64,000 nucleotides of DNA, taken from contig NZ_JAUFPZ010000002.1 of assembly GCF_030409505.1 (NCBI RefSeq), positions 2,797,501-2,861,500 on the forward strand. The letters are read 5' to 3'. The notes under the pieces are model-generated. The model saw only the letters and a list, made by a program, of their open reading frames with translations. It was not told the DNA's origin and did no database searches. The position numbers and the translations under genes are program-made. The DNA is from Zunongwangia endophytica (lineage in GTDB: Bacteria > Bacteroidota > Bacteroidia > Flavobacteriales > Flavobacteriaceae). Below are positions 25,387 to 35,102 of this stretch, piece by piece; within the stretch, counting starts at the first letter, position 1; each line of letters starts with the position of its first letter.

Positions 25387-26976
25387 TTACTGGTCTGCGT
25401 CTGTATAGTATATTCTTAACTTAAATCTTCTATCCTCGTTCGATGCTTCAGATCCGTAAAAAACAGCTCCCTCTGGAGTAATTGCTGAAGCAGCCGGAAC
25501 AACATCTAATTTATTATCGCCAGTTAACACTGGAGTACTTTCTTTTGCAGCGATATTACCAGCCTGATTAATATTGGAAGTTACTGCTATCCCCAATCTC
25601 ACATTACTAGAATCATTTTCTATCAAATTGAAGATATGTTGTGTTAATCTTAAAGTGTATTTTGTAACTCCCGTTTCCTCATCTGTTTCTGGCTTAGAAG
25701 AAAATATTAATCTGGAATTAAAAGCATTCTGATTTACGTCACTTTGATTTATATTATAATCAACTAAAACCGAATTATTATCTATATCATAGAGATAAAT
25801 TCGCGATGGTTCTTCAGCACCGCCCATTTCATCACTTTTAAGATACAACTCAAGATTTGCTTCATTAATAATAAGATTTTCAGCTCTTAAATCTTCCAAT
25901 TCTACGTCATTAAAAAGCTCTACAACTCCAATAGTTCCTTCACCTCCGTCAATATAAAGATTATCTGATCTATTAGCAATATCCTCTTGAACTTGCTGAG
26001 GGTACTCTCCTTTAAAGGTATTTACTCTATTACCAGTAAAGTTTAATCCAAGACTGTCTATTACTTTTACATCTACAGTTTGATCTTCATCGTCTGTAGT
26101 TTCTTCTTCGTAAGAATAGTACATTTTCACACCAGAACTTGAAGCAAAATTGAAAAGAATCATACTTCCACTATTCCCAACAGGCTCCGCCTTAAGAAAA
26201 AGTCCTCTGAAATAATCTTTGAAATTACTTTGACTTGATAATTCTTGACTTCCTTCTTTATCAAATATTTTCTGCTGAAAAAATTCTTTATCTAACTTAA
26301 CTCGCAATGAAGGCGCATTGTAAACAGTGTCATTTTCACCTTCTCCATTGGGTCTTATAATCCGTATTCTATTTGCTGAAGGAGTAAAATTCTCATTCAC
26401 ATAAATAGGATCGTCATTTAAGAATTGCTCAAATACATCCTGTTGATCTGAATAGTATTTTTGTCTTTTCTCAAAGTTTTGGTCGGGATCATAATCGCTT
26501 AAAAAGTAATTTGACTCATAGATACTTAATTTAAAAGCTCCACTACCATAAATACTATCTAGTGTATATTCTGAATCCCCGTCTGCGTTTCTTGTTTCTC
26601 TACTATAATATGGCATATTAAGCACCACACTATCTAAAATTGCACCATCAGGAAATTGTGGTGAAGTTTGAGAGATACTCACTTGCGAAAGCACACTGGC
26701 TAATTTTTGCCCAAAAACGGGATGATTATAAACCCCTAAAAGTCTGGGATAGTGAGTAATCTGATTAGGACTTACTCCTACCAAAAAATTTCGGTTAGAC
26801 TCGATCGATTTTAAATCGACAGTATAGGCATTGATGTCGTATTCACGCACCTCTACGCCAGATGGATTTCCGATAACCTCTCCACCAACATTACTAAAAT
26901 CTTCATCGCAAGATGCTAAAAGAAAAATAACAACAGGAACTGTTGCTATTTTTAAAATCCTTCTGTATAAATTCAT
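25387..26976 (-). CDS. DUF4270 lipoprotein
   Basis: This 529-residue exported lipoprotein has a lysine/arginine-poor start, a hydrophobic core and the lipobox LLASC near residue 23, followed by DEDFSNVGGEVIG. The rest is beta-rich with many repeats of Y-S/N-type strands and SKPETDEETGVTKYTLRLTQHIFNLI. DUF4270 proteins are Bacteroidota-specific and have no assigned role; here the gene lies between the GT5-like gene and glmS, an order I recognise from many Flavobacteriaceae. It probably sits in the outer membrane. Function unknown. Confidence 0.82.
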   Translation of the reverse strand: MNLYRRILKIATVPVVIFLLASCDEDFSNVGGEVIGNPSGVEVREYDINAYTVDLKSIESNRNFLVGVSPNQITHYPRLLGVYNHPVFGQKLASVLSQVSISQTSPQFPDGAILDSVVLNMPYYSRETRNADGDSEYTLDSIYGSGAFKLSIYESNYFLSDYDPDQNFEKRQKYYSDQQDVFEQFLNDDPIYVNENFTPSANRIRIIRPNGEGENDTVYNAPSLRVKLDKEFFQQKIFDKEGSQELSSQSNFKDYFRGLFLKAEPVGNSGSMILFNFASSSGVKMYYSYEEETTDDEDQTVDVKVIDSLGLNFTGNRVNTFKGEYPQQVQEDIANRSDNLYIDGGEGTIGVVELFNDVELEDLRAENLIINEANLELYLKSDEMGGAEEPSRIYLYDIDNNSVLVDYNINQSDVNQNAFNSRLIFSSKPETDEETGVTKYTLRLTQHIFNLIENDSSNVRLGIAVTSNINQAGNIAAKESTPVLTGDNKLDVVPAASAITPEGAVFYGSEASNEDRRFKLRIYYTDADQ

Positions 26977-26990
26977 GTAAATAAGAATTA

Positions 26991-27803
26991 CTATTCCGCT
27001 AATACTTTTGTAGTGTAAAAATCTTGATATGCTTGCGAGAACTCTTCTCTTGTTTTGTAAGGAAGTAAAGGCTTATTGATTTTCTTCAAATAATCTAATA
27101 AATCTTCTGGAAGATCATCACTTCCAACGATCAGAGCGTCTGAGTTATCTGCAGCTGTTTTTGCTAAATTCACAAAACTTGGCTCCTTCAGGTGCTTAAG
27201 ATCTCTCTTTTCCATTCCGTCAAACAAGATTTTCTCTCTCATCTCTTCATCTAACGTTCCTTCAAAGTTTTCATTGTAAATAGACGTAACTATTTTTGCA
27301 TCTTTAAAAAGAGGCTCATTACCATAATAATTTCTCAAATATAACGGCAACATATACGCCAGCCAACCATGTACGTGAATAACGTCTGGAGACCAGTTTA
27401 ATTTCTTCACCGTTTCGATCACACCTTTTGCAAAAAATATAGCGCGTTCGTCATTGTCATCAAAAAGATTTCCATCTTCATCAGTCAATGTTGCCTTTCT
27501 CTTAAAATAATCTTCGTTATCTATAAAATAAACCTGCATTCTCTCTTTTGGGATCGAAGCAACTTTTATGATTAGCGGCATATCTAAATCATTAATCACC
27601 ATATTCATCCCGGAAAGCCTAATAACTTCATGAAGTTGATGGCGGCGCTCATTAATATTACCAAATCTTGGCATAAAAATTCGAATTTGCCCTCCAAGGT
27701 TATTCACCATTTTTGCGGCTTCAAAAGATGTGGATGATATTTCGGTTTCAGGTAAGTAAGGTATAACTTCAGACGAGACGTACAATATCCTCTTATCTTT
27801 CAT
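26991..27803 (-). CDS. GT5 N-terminal-domain-only protein (glycogen synthase-like)
   Basis: This 270-residue protein matches only the first half (GT-B N-terminal domain) of glycogen/starch synthase GlgA. RILYVSSEVIPYL opens like GlgA, RIFMPRFGNINERRHQLHEVIRLSG follows, and SPDVIHVHGWLAYMLPLYLRNYY (about 138-160) is a GlgA hallmark. The nucleotide-sugar-binding C-terminal half is absent. The ADP-glucose-binding KTGGL motif near the start is replaced by LPETEISSTS. It is probably a pseudoglycosyltransferase or a regulatory protein and not a synthase. It is divergent from panC, with promoters on both strands in between, and DUF4270 follows 14 bp later. Confidence 0.82.
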   Translation of the reverse strand: MKDKRILYVSSEVIPYLPETEISSTSFEAAKMVNNLGGQIRIFMPRFGNINERRHQLHEVIRLSGMNMVINDLDMPLIIKVASIPKERMQVYFIDNEDYFKRKATLTDEDGNLFDDNDERAIFFAKGVIETVKKLNWSPDVIHVHGWLAYMLPLYLRNYYGNEPLFKDAKIVTSIYNENFEGTLDEEMREKILFDGMEKRDLKHLKEPSFVNLAKTAADNSDALIVGSDDLPEDLLDYLKKINKPLLPYKTREEFSQAYQDFYTTKVLAE

Positions 27804-27844
27804 ATAATTTTTTCTTTAAAGTGCGATTGCGAACAAAAAACACG

Positions 27845-27891
27845 CAAAATTACAAAATTTTATGCAGATTGCCAGAGATATATTAAGTTTG
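27845..27891. promoter_or_regulatory. Divergent promoters between the GT5-like gene and panC
   Basis: TAATTTTG on the minus strand (27845-27852) faces the GT5-like gene. TAAGTTTG at 27884-27891 faces panC, 23 bp before its ATG. Both match TAnnTTTG, and the two sites are only 32 bp apart, so they could compete. Confidence 0.6.
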
Positions 27892-27914
27892 CACGCTGTT
27901 AATTTTAATTTACA

Positions 27915-28766
27915 ATGCAGGTTTTTAAAGAAAAGGAACGGCTAAGGACTACCTTAGCAAACATAAAGTCGGCCAACAAAACAGTTGGTTTAGTACCCAC
28001 TATGGGTGCTTTGCACGATGGTCACTTGTACCTTGTTAATGAAGCTTTTAAATCCTGCGATCAGGTAGTTGTAAGCATATTTGTTAACCCTACTCAGTTT
28101 GACAATCCAAGCGATTTGGAAAAATATCCAAGAGACCTGAAAAAGGACATTGATCTTATCCGAAAAATATCTGAAAATATTATCGTTTTCACTCCAAATG
28201 CTAACGAATTGTACGACAGTGAAGTGATTTCACAACATTTTGACTTCGAAGGATTAGACAATGTGATGGAAGGGAAACATCGAAACGGACATTTTGACGG
28301 AGTAGGAACTGTAGTTAAACTTTTATTTGAAACCGTAGAACCAGACAAGGCTTTTTTTGGTGAAAAAGATTATCAGCAATTACAAATTATTAAAAGACTT
28401 ACCAAAATAGAGCGTATTCCCGTAGAGATCATAGGATGCCCTATTCTTAGAGAAGAATCTGGTCTTGCAAGGAGTAGTAGAAACGAACGACTTAATGACT
28501 TGCAAAGGGAAAAAGCTGCCTTTATCTATGAAACATTAAAAGAAACTCAAACGTTATTTGGCACAGAAAGTGCAAATTATATTAATGATTGGGTAGAACA
28601 ACAATTCAAAAATTATCCATTTTTAGAACTGGAATATTTTGAAATATCCGATGCTGAAACTTTAAAAGAAATAACAGAAAAAAGAGAAGGAACATCTTAC
28701 CGAGCTTTTATCGCTGCGTATGCAGGTGATATTAGGCTTATAGACAACCTTGCTCTTAATAATTAA
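27915..28766 (+). CDS. panC: Pantothenate synthetase
   Basis: This 283-residue ATP-dependent ligase joins pantoate and beta-alanine. Family motifs are [12 protein letters not shown] (31-42, HIGH-like), [23 protein letters not shown] (about 57-79), the [28 protein letters not shown] block (about 132-159) and [10 protein letters not shown]. It is the first gene of a panC-panD operon on the + strand, with panD starting 5 bp later. Start ATG is 23 bp after the promoter -7 element. Confidence 0.97.
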   Translation: MQVFKEKERLRTTLANIKSANKTVGLVPTMGALHDGHLYLVNEAFKSCDQVVVSIFVNPTQFDNPSDLEKYPRDLKKDIDLIRKISENIIVFTPNANELYDSEVISQHFDFEGLDNVMEGKHRNGHFDGVGTVVKLLFETVEPDKAFFGEKDYQQLQIIKRLTKIERIPVEIIGCPILREESGLARSSRNERLNDLQREKAAFIYETLKETQTLFGTESANYINDWVEQQFKNYPFLELEYFEISDAETLKEITEKREGTSYRAFIAAYAGDIRLIDNLALNN

Positions 28767-28771
28767 AAATC

Positions 28772-29122
28772 ATGCAAGTTCACGTAGTAAAATCTAAAAT
28801 TCATCGTGTAAAAGTAACCGGCGCCGATCTAAATTATATTGGCAGCATCACCATAGATGAGGATCTAATGGATGCAGCAAATATTATTGAAGGTGAAAAA
28901 GTTCAAATTGTAAATAATAACAATGGCGAGCGTTTAGAGACTTATGCTATCCCGGGACCAAGAAATTCTGGCGAAATCACCTTAAATGGTGCTGCAGCAA
29001 GAAAAGTGGCTAAAGGAGATGTGCTAATTTTAATCTGCTATGCCTTAATGGATTTCGAAGAAGCTAAAGCTTTTAAGCCGGCTATTGTTTTCCCTAACGA
29101 AGAAAATAATCTGCTTAACTAA
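28772..29122 (+). CDS. panD: Aspartate 1-decarboxylase
   Basis: This 116-residue pyruvoyl enzyme makes beta-alanine for PanC. Self-cleavage to form the pyruvoyl group happens at G24-S25 in NYIGSITID. The family blocks [22 protein letters not shown] and [10 protein letters not shown] are present, and the length is normal (E. coli 126). The region includes an intact CCCGGG site (28951-28956) in AIPGPRN. It follows panC by 5 bp and precedes the YbhN-like gene by 11 bp. Confidence 0.97.
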   Translation: MQVHVVKSKIHRVKVTGADLNYIGSITIDEDLMDAANIIEGEKVQIVNNNNGERLETYAIPGPRNSGEITLNGAAARKVAKGDVLILICYALMDFEEAKAFKPAIVFPNEENNLLN

Positions 29123-29133
29123 AAATAACTTTT

Positions 29134-30099
29134 TTGAATAGTAAGATTAAAAATATACTAAAAACAATAATCCCCCTTTTGCTGGGGATTTTTTTAATTT
29201 GGTATAGCTATAACAGCGCCACACCGGCAGAGCGCGCCGAGCTGATTCTCAATATCAAAAAAGCTGATCCATTTTGGGTCATTCTCTCTTTAGTTTTAGG
29301 AACTTTAGCGCATCTTTCCAGGGCTTATCGATGGAAGTTTATGCTCGAACCTTTAGGATATAAGCCTAAACTTAGAAATAGCTTTATGGCTGTTATGGCG
29401 GGATATCTTGCTAATCTGGGCATTCCAAGATCAGGAGAATTTTTAAGAGCTGCGACTCTAAAAACGTACGAAGAGATCCCTGTAGAAAAAGGCTTTGGAA
29501 CAATTATATCAGAGCGTCTAGCAGATCTTGTTATTCTAATGGCTATAATTTCTCTTGCGGTTATTTTACAAACCGATCATGTCCTCAGCTACTTTTCAGA
29601 AAATGATATTAATCCCATATTTACCATAGGCATCTTTGTTGTACTTGTGATTTTGGGAACTATTACTCTTATTCTAATTAAAAAATCTAAGCTTCCTATT
29701 CTTAGAAAGATAAAGAACTTTGCCAAAGGCATTCTCGAGGGTATGCGCAGTATACTTAACATGCGTCAAAAATGGGCATTTATTTTTCATACGTTGTTTA
29801 TCTGGACAATGTATGTGATGATGTTTTACGTTGCTACTTTTGCAATCCCTGAAACTAGCGAGGTTGGCTTTAGTGCAATTTTAGCCGCATTCGTGGTTGG
29901 CTCTTTTGCGATCTCAGTAACCAATGGCGGCATAGGAGTATATCCTATTGCTATTGGCGGAGTCTTAACACTTTTTAGTATATCTAAGCAAGGCGGGGAA
30001 GCATTTGGCTGGGTAGTTTGGGCATCCCAAACGCTTTTAAACCTTGTCCTTGGTGGACTTTCATTTATTTTCTTGCCGATCCTAAACAGAAGGAAATAA
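29134..30099 (+). CDS. YbhN/UPF0104 (LPG_synthase_TM) family membrane protein
   Basis: This 321-residue protein has about eight membrane helices. Family-type signatures are the HLSRAYRWKFMLEPLGYKP block (about 62-80), the MAVMAGYLANLGIPRSGEFLRAATLKTYEEIPVEKGFGTIISERLADLVIL block (about 88-138) and the late GGIGVYPIAIGGVL. Relatives include the flippase part of lysyl-phosphatidylglycerol synthase, but no catalytic domain is present here. The start is TTG at 29134, directly after a T run. It lies 11 bp after panD, so it is probably in the same operon, though a link to pantothenate is not known. Confidence 0.85.
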   Translation: MNSKIKNILKTIIPLLLGIFLIWYSYNSATPAERAELILNIKKADPFWVILSLVLGTLAHLSRAYRWKFMLEPLGYKPKLRNSFMAVMAGYLANLGIPRSGEFLRAATLKTYEEIPVEKGFGTIISERLADLVILMAIISLAVILQTDHVLSYFSENDINPIFTIGIFVVLVILGTITLILIKKSKLPILRKIKNFAKGILEGMRSILNMRQKWAFIFHTLFIWTMYVMMFYVATFAIPETSEVGFSAILAAFVVGSFAISVTNGGIGVYPIAIGGVLTLFSISKQGGEAFGWVVWASQTLLNLVLGGLSFIFLPILNRRK

Positions 30100-30132
30100 T
30101 TATATATATTGAAGTCCGCTAAATAAACACCT

Positions 30133-31278
30133 ATGATAAAAAATCTACTTCTAGCAGTAGTCATTATCTTCCCATGGATGATTTCTGCTCAAACTACCTA
30201 CGAAACAGTATCTTCAGATAAGCTTGGCACAAGTCGGGAAATTAAAATCCAATTACCCAGAAACTACGAAGCTAATAAGGAAAAATTATACCCTGTAATG
30301 TTAGTTCTGGATGGTGATTATTTATTTGAGCCTGTAGCAGGCATGATCGATTTCTATTCCTACTGGGAAGACGCTCCAGAAATGATCGTAGTTGGCGTTA
30401 ATCAAAATAAAAGCAGGGAAGCCGATTCTTATTATGATGAAGAGCGTTACTTGCCAAGTGAAGAAGGAGCTGCTTTTTTTGAATTCTTAGGTATGGAACT
30501 CATGAAAAGTATTGCTGAAAATTATCGTGTTGCGCCTTTTCATGTGATTGTTGGGCACGATCTTACTGCCAATTTCATGAATTACTATCTTTTAAAAGAC
30601 AATCCAATATTTGATGCTTATATAAATCTAAGCCCAGATTATGCGCCTAAAATGACAGTAAGATTAAATGAAGTTTTTCAAAAAACTGAAAAAAGGATTT
30701 GGTATTATCTCGCTACGGGATCAGATGATATTCCGCAGTTACAGGAATCTATTATAACATTTGATGGTTTACTGAAAGATCTCAATAACACGCAAATTGA
30801 ATATGATTTTGATAACTTCGAAAATTCAACACATTATTCTTTAGTAGGTAAAGCAATTCCTGCAGCTATAGATAATATATTCGAAATCTATCGCCCTATT
30901 TCTCAAAAAGAATATCAAACTAAATTGCTTCAAACCAGTATTAGCCTATCAGAATATTTAGAAGACAAATACAGCACTATAAACGAGCTTTTTGGTTTAG
31001 AAAAGCAAATTCGCCTTAATGACTTTTTAGCTATAAATCAGGCTATAGAGAAAACGAGACGTTGGGACGATTTTAAAGGCTTAAGCAAATTGGCTGCCGA
31101 TCATTATCCTAACACAATGCTAGCTACTTATTTTGAAGCAAGGTGGGAAGAAGAAACTGGTAACCCGCAACGCGCTATAAAGACCTATCAAAAAGCCTAC
31201 AGCCAAAAGCCTATTTCATTTCTTACGACAGATTTTATGCTGGAAAGAGCCAATGAAATTAAAAAAGCCAATCGTTAA
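30133..31278 (+). CDS. Esterase-like alpha/beta hydrolase lacking the nucleophile
   Basis: This 381-residue protein has a signal peptide (about 1-19, ending ISA-Q) and a putative-esterase (PF00756-type) domain at about 30-260, with the family strands LPRNYEANKEKLYPVMLVLDGDYLF and MIVVGVNQNKSRE. The nucleophile elbow is GHDLTA (141-146). Asp143 stands where G-x-S-x-G places serine, so ordinary ester hydrolysis seems unlikely. The C-terminal region (about 320-380) is helical and TPR-like (AIKTYQKAYSQKP). It may bind, not cut, a sugar ester or siderophore. It follows the YbhN-like gene by 33 bp. Confidence 0.75.
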   Translation: MIKNLLLAVVIIFPWMISAQTTYETVSSDKLGTSREIKIQLPRNYEANKEKLYPVMLVLDGDYLFEPVAGMIDFYSYWEDAPEMIVVGVNQNKSREADSYYDEERYLPSEEGAAFFEFLGMELMKSIAENYRVAPFHVIVGHDLTANFMNYYLLKDNPIFDAYINLSPDYAPKMTVRLNEVFQKTEKRIWYYLATGSDDIPQLQESIITFDGLLKDLNNTQIEYDFDNFENSTHYSLVGKAIPAAIDNIFEIYRPISQKEYQTKLLQTSISLSEYLEDKYSTINELFGLEKQIRLNDFLAINQAIEKTRRWDDFKGLSKLAADHYPNTMLATYFEARWEEETGNPQRAIKTYQKAYSQKPISFLTTDFMLERANEIKKANR

Positions 31279-31282
31279 TAAT

Positions 31283-31290
31283 TATCTTTG
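31283..31290 (+). promoter_or_regulatory. -7 element for radA, very short leader
   Basis: TATCTTTG fits TAnnTTTG and lies 5 bp before the radA ATG, implying a leaderless or near-leaderless message. Confidence 0.55.
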
Positions 31291-31295
31291 CAGCT

Positions 31296-32660
31296 ATGGC
31301 GAAGGTAAAAACAGCTTATTATTGTCAAAACTGCGGCGCGCAATACGCTAAATGGCAGGGACGATGTAATTCTTGCGGAGATTGGAATACTATTGTAGAA
31401 GAGGTAATTGAAAAACCAGACAAAAAAGACTGGAAAACCTCAGCAAAGACCGAGAAAAAAAGAGCGGCTAAACCTCTACGTCTTAACGAAATTGAAACTG
31501 CTCCCGAATATCGTTGGAAAACCGGAAATACAGAATTAGATCGTGTATTAGGTGGCGGCTTGGTTCCAGGCTCGCTAACTCTTCTTGGCGGAGAACCGGG
31601 AATAGGAAAAAGTACGCTATTATTACAAATTTCGCTTAGTTTCCCTTACAAAGTACTATACGTTTCAGGAGAGGAAAGTCAGCAGCAAATAAAAATGCGG
31701 GCAGAGCGTATCGATCCAAATTCGACAAATTGCTATATTCTTACTGAAACAAAAACACAAAGTATATTTAGGCAAATTGAAGAAGTCTCTCCAGAAGTTG
31801 TCATTATCGATTCCATCCAAACTATACACAGTGATTACATCGAAAGCGCTCCCGGAAGTATTTCTCAAATTCGAGAATGTACGGCAGAATTAATAAAATT
31901 CGCTAAAGAAAGTAATGTTCCCGTAATTCTTATTGGGCATATCACTAAAGAAGGTAGCATTGCCGGCCCAAAAGTATTAGAACACATGGTAGATACGGTA
32001 CTTCAGTTCGAAGGAGATCGTAATCATGTATACCGAATTTTACGTGCTAATAAAAACCGCTTCGGAAGCACACACGAACTAGGCATCTACGAAATGCAAG
32101 GCAGCGGACTTCGAGAAGTTTCTAACCCTTCAGAAATTTTAATTAGTAAACATCAAGACGATTTAAGTGGTACCGCAATAGCTTCCACCTTAGAAGGGAT
32201 GCGGCCTTTAATGATCGAGATACAGGCTTTGGTGAGTTCCGCGGTTTATGGGACACCGCAACGTTCTGCAACCGGTTATAATGTTAAGCGTTTAAATATG
32301 TTATTAGCGGTTTTAGAAAAACGTGCTGGTTTTCGATTAGGCGCAAAAGATGTTTTTCTGAATATTACTGGCGGAATTAGCGTAGATGATCCCGCAATTG
32401 ATCTTGCTGTTGTCGCGGCTATTCTCTCGTCTAACGAAGATATTGCTATTGAAAAAGATATTTGTTTTGCTGCTGAAGTTGGTTTAGCCGGAGAAATACG
32501 CCCCGTAACTCGTGCCGACCAAAGAATTCTTGAAGCTGAAAAACTAGGTTTTGCCAAAATTATGATCTCCACGCAAAGCAAACTCCCTAAATCTGATTAT
32601 GCGATTAAGGTAATACGTGTTTCAAAAATTGAAGATGTAGTAGGCCATTTATTTGAATAA
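31296..32660 (+). CDS. radA: DNA repair protein RadA
   Basis: This 454-residue protein promotes branch migration during recombination. The N-terminal zinc finger uses C10, C13, C24 and C27. The RecA-like ATPase core has Walker A GGEPGIGKST (98-107), the RadA-specific KNRFG motif, and a C-terminal Lon-like domain (about 300-454, GGISVDDPAIDLAVVAAILSS). All parts are intact and the length is normal (E. coli 460). It is transcribed from its own short-leader promoter and followed 50 bp later by the M23 lipoprotein. Confidence 0.97.
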   Translation: MAKVKTAYYCQNCGAQYAKWQGRCNSCGDWNTIVEEVIEKPDKKDWKTSAKTEKKRAAKPLRLNEIETAPEYRWKTGNTELDRVLGGGLVPGSLTLLGGEPGIGKSTLLLQISLSFPYKVLYVSGEESQQQIKMRAERIDPNSTNCYILTETKTQSIFRQIEEVSPEVVIIDSIQTIHSDYIESAPGSISQIRECTAELIKFAKESNVPVILIGHITKEGSIAGPKVLEHMVDTVLQFEGDRNHVYRILRANKNRFGSTHELGIYEMQGSGLREVSNPSEILISKHQDDLSGTAIASTLEGMRPLMIEIQALVSSAVYGTPQRSATGYNVKRLNMLLAVLEKRAGFRLGAKDVFLNITGGISVDDPAIDLAVVAAILSSNEDIAIEKDICFAAEVGLAGEIRPVTRADQRILEAEKLGFAKIMISTQSKLPKSDYAIKVIRVSKIEDVVGHLFE

Positions 32661-32710
32661 ATATGGCACAGTTACTGCACCTATTCAACTGAAAAAGAAA
32701 AAATTAGACG

Positions 32711-33835
32711 TTGAAGCATTTTCTATATTATTTATTAACAATTGCAGTTTTTGCCTCGTGCTCGCGATTAAATAAAGCAACCGACTTTATTACCAATCCC
32801 AGCGCAAAGGAAATTTATAAAAGAGATTATAATATTTCAGATGAGTTATTTGCAATCTGGGAACAACAACACGAGTTAGGATTAAAAGACAGCGTAAAAA
32901 TCGAACTTCCTTATGGCGAAAATGGTCATTTTATGCCTAAATCTTTTCCGGTTTATGCCTACGAGCTCGATTTAAACACTGGAGAAATTTTTGATTTTGA
33001 AATTTTCACTGACTCTTTAGAAGATCTGGTTTTTATTGATTTCTATAAAATTTCAGAAGACAGCATTCAGCATTTTAAAAAAATTGAGAGTGCTGAAATT
33101 GATCAAAAATTATTTCAGTATGAAATTAAATCCTCTGGACGTTACAAAATAGTGATTCAACCCGCTATAGAAAATCAATCAGATTTCGTATTCAAATTCA
33201 ATAAAAAACCTGCTTATTTTTTTCCGGTAGCAGATGGTAAAAACAGGAATATCCAGAGTTATTGGGGCGCTACTCGCGACGGAGGTGCCAGAAGTCATGA
33301 AGGTATTGATATTTTTGCCGATCGCGGTACTCCTGCAATCGCCGCAACAAATGGAAGAATTGGTTTTACCGGCGAAAAAGGTTTAGGAGGTAAACAGGTT
33401 TGGCTTCGTGATACTAAAAGAGGACAATCGCTGTATTACGCGCACTTGGATAGCATTTCAGTTGCCTCTGGAAACGTAAAAGCAGGTGATACTCTTGGAT
33501 TTGTAGGAAATACCGGAAATGCAAGAACTACGCCGCCACACTTACATTTTGGAATCTATAAGCGCGGAGCAATAAATCCGCTTCATTTTGTACAACAATC
33601 AGAATCTTTTAAACCGAAAATCGAAGAATTCAGTAAAAAATCAACCAATCTGATTATTAATAGTAGTATTGCGAATCTTAGAGATAAGCCCACTACTTCG
33701 AAATCTCAAATCTTAGGACAAGGAAAAAACAAAGATACGCTTCAGCTTTTAGGCAAAACAGGAGAATGGTTTCATGTTCGACCTAAAAACAAAAGCGCAT
33801 CTTTTATACATCAAAGTTTAGTTGCTCCGTTATAA
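32711..33835 (+). CDS. M23-family peptidase lipoprotein with SH3-like tail
   Basis: This 374-residue exported protein has a signal sequence and lipobox FASC (Cys17). A middle domain of unknown type is followed by an LytM/M23 metallopeptidase domain at about 185-295, with zinc ligands in SHEGIDIFADRG (H and D) and the HLHFG motif (second His pair). The C-terminal 60 residues have an SH3_3-like appearance (LRDKPTTSKSQILGQGKNKDTLQLLG). Such proteins cut cell-wall cross-links. The start is TTG at 32711, since no ATG is available near the signal sequence. Confidence 0.85.
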   Translation: MKHFLYYLLTIAVFASCSRLNKATDFITNPSAKEIYKRDYNISDELFAIWEQQHELGLKDSVKIELPYGENGHFMPKSFPVYAYELDLNTGEIFDFEIFTDSLEDLVFIDFYKISEDSIQHFKKIESAEIDQKLFQYEIKSSGRYKIVIQPAIENQSDFVFKFNKKPAYFFPVADGKNRNIQSYWGATRDGGARSHEGIDIFADRGTPAIAATNGRIGFTGEKGLGGKQVWLRDTKRGQSLYYAHLDSISVASGNVKAGDTLGFVGNTGNARTTPPHLHFGIYKRGAINPLHFVQQSESFKPKIEEFSKKSTNLIINSSIANLRDKPTTSKSQILGQGKNKDTLQLLGKTGEWFHVRPKNKSASFIHQSLVAPL

Positions 33836-33929
33836 TTCCAGCCTACAGCTGTTAGCTATCAGCCCTCGGCTATTAAAAAACTTCTTAGAAATATCGAATC
33901 TTAATTCATGTTTCGTAATGATTCTTATA

Positions 33930-33957
33930 TCTAAAAGCGAAGCGATCTAATGTCTAA
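33930..33957 (+). repeat. 28-bp dispersed intergenic motif, copy 2
   Basis: 24 of 28 bases match 8685-8712. It ends one base before the 3' end of the aldo/keto reductase gene (minus strand, stop at 33959). Confidence 0.6.
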
Positions 33958-33958
33958 C

Positions 33959-34996
33959 TTACGGTGCCGGATTTGGATATTTTTCGTGTACTTTTTCGAT
34001 ATCTTCTAAAACTTCCTTGGAAAGCTCCAAATTAATACTTGCGATATTTTCTTTAAGCTGCTCCATTTTAGTAGCGCCAATGATATTACTAGTCACAAAA
34101 GGCTGCTGATTTACAAAAGCTAAAGACATTTGCGCCATAGACAATTCGTGTTTCACAGCAACTTCTTTATAAGCTTTGGTTGCTTTTACTGCTACTTCTC
34201 CGGAATATCTACCGTACTGCGGAAACAAACTTAATCTTGTATTTTCAGCAATACCATTTATATGTTTTCCAGAAAGCGTTCCCATCCCTAATGGAGAATA
34301 AGGCAATAAACCAACATTTTCACGATGCAATACTTCAGTAAGACCTACTTCGTCTTTTCGATTCAATAAACTATATGGATTTTGAACGGTGATCATTTTC
34401 GGTAAATCATGAAGTCGACTTTCTTCTAGAAACCGACTTAACCCGTAAGCTGTTTCATTCGATAAACCAACATGACGAATTTTACCCGCTTTCACTTGCT
34501 CCTGAAGATTCTCCAGTACTTCTTTAAAATTATCATTCCATTCTTCATCTTCCTTGTGCGTATAGCCTAGCTTTCCGAAGAAATTAGTATTTCGCTCTGG
34601 CCAATGTAATTGATAAAGATCTAAATAATCGGTATTTAAACGTTGCAAACTCTTATCGATAGCATCATTAACAGCTACTTTGTTAAATCCCATATTTTCT
34701 CTTACGTGAGATACCATATCTGCCGGACCTGCTATTTTAGAAGTCAAAACAATATCTTTTCTTCTTTCCGTCTTTTTTAGCCAGCTACCGATAATCTTCT
34801 CTGTGCTTCCTTGAGTTTCTGGTTTTGCTGGTACCGAGTACATCTCGGCCGTATCCATAAAGTTCACACCTTGATCTAGCGCATAATCGATCTGCTCGTG
34901 ACCTTCAGCTTCTGTATTTTGTTCTCCCCAGGTCATTGTGCCTAGACAAATCTTACTAACTTTTATATCTGTACCGGGTAGTGTGGTATATTTCAT
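33959..34996 (-). CDS. Aldo/keto reductase (Tas-like)
   Basis: This 345-residue NADPH-dependent oxidoreductase is a TIM barrel. The catalytic tetrad is visible: D (MDTAEMYS, with Y), K (VLTSKIAG) and H (LYQLHWPERNT). The long insert YTHKEDEEWNDNF and the PFVTSNIIGATKMEQL ending match the Tas-like/AKR11-12 subgroup. The physiological substrate is unknown; activity on aldehydes and ketones is inferred. It is monocistronic, about 106 bp past the OmpA-like gene, which is on the same strand. Confidence 0.9.
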   Translation of the reverse strand: MKYTTLPGTDIKVSKICLGTMTWGEQNTEAEGHEQIDYALDQGVNFMDTAEMYSVPAKPETQGSTEKIIGSWLKKTERRKDIVLTSKIAGPADMVSHVRENMGFNKVAVNDAIDKSLQRLNTDYLDLYQLHWPERNTNFFGKLGYTHKEDEEWNDNFKEVLENLQEQVKAGKIRHVGLSNETAYGLSRFLEESRLHDLPKMITVQNPYSLLNRKDEVGLTEVLHRENVGLLPYSPLGMGTLSGKHINGIAENTRLSLFPQYGRYSGEVAVKATKAYKEVAVKHELSMAQMSLAFVNQQPFVTSNIIGATKMEQLKENIASINLELSKEVLEDIEKVHEKYPNPAP

Positions 34997-35043
34997 AGCT
35001 TTTTAATTTAAAATTCTTACTTCTTCAAACAAAGGTGAAAAAA

Positions 35044-35078
35044 GAAATGCCCTTCTGAAAACTTCAAAAGGACATTTC
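35044..35078 (-). terminator. Terminator after the OmpA-like gene
   Basis: GAAATGCCCTT (35044-35054) pairs with AAGGACATTTC (35068-35078) with one mismatch. On the minus strand a T-rich run follows, as expected for an intrinsic terminator. Confidence 0.65.
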
Positions 35079-35102
35079 AATTTAATTAACTTTAGTCCGA
35101 AT

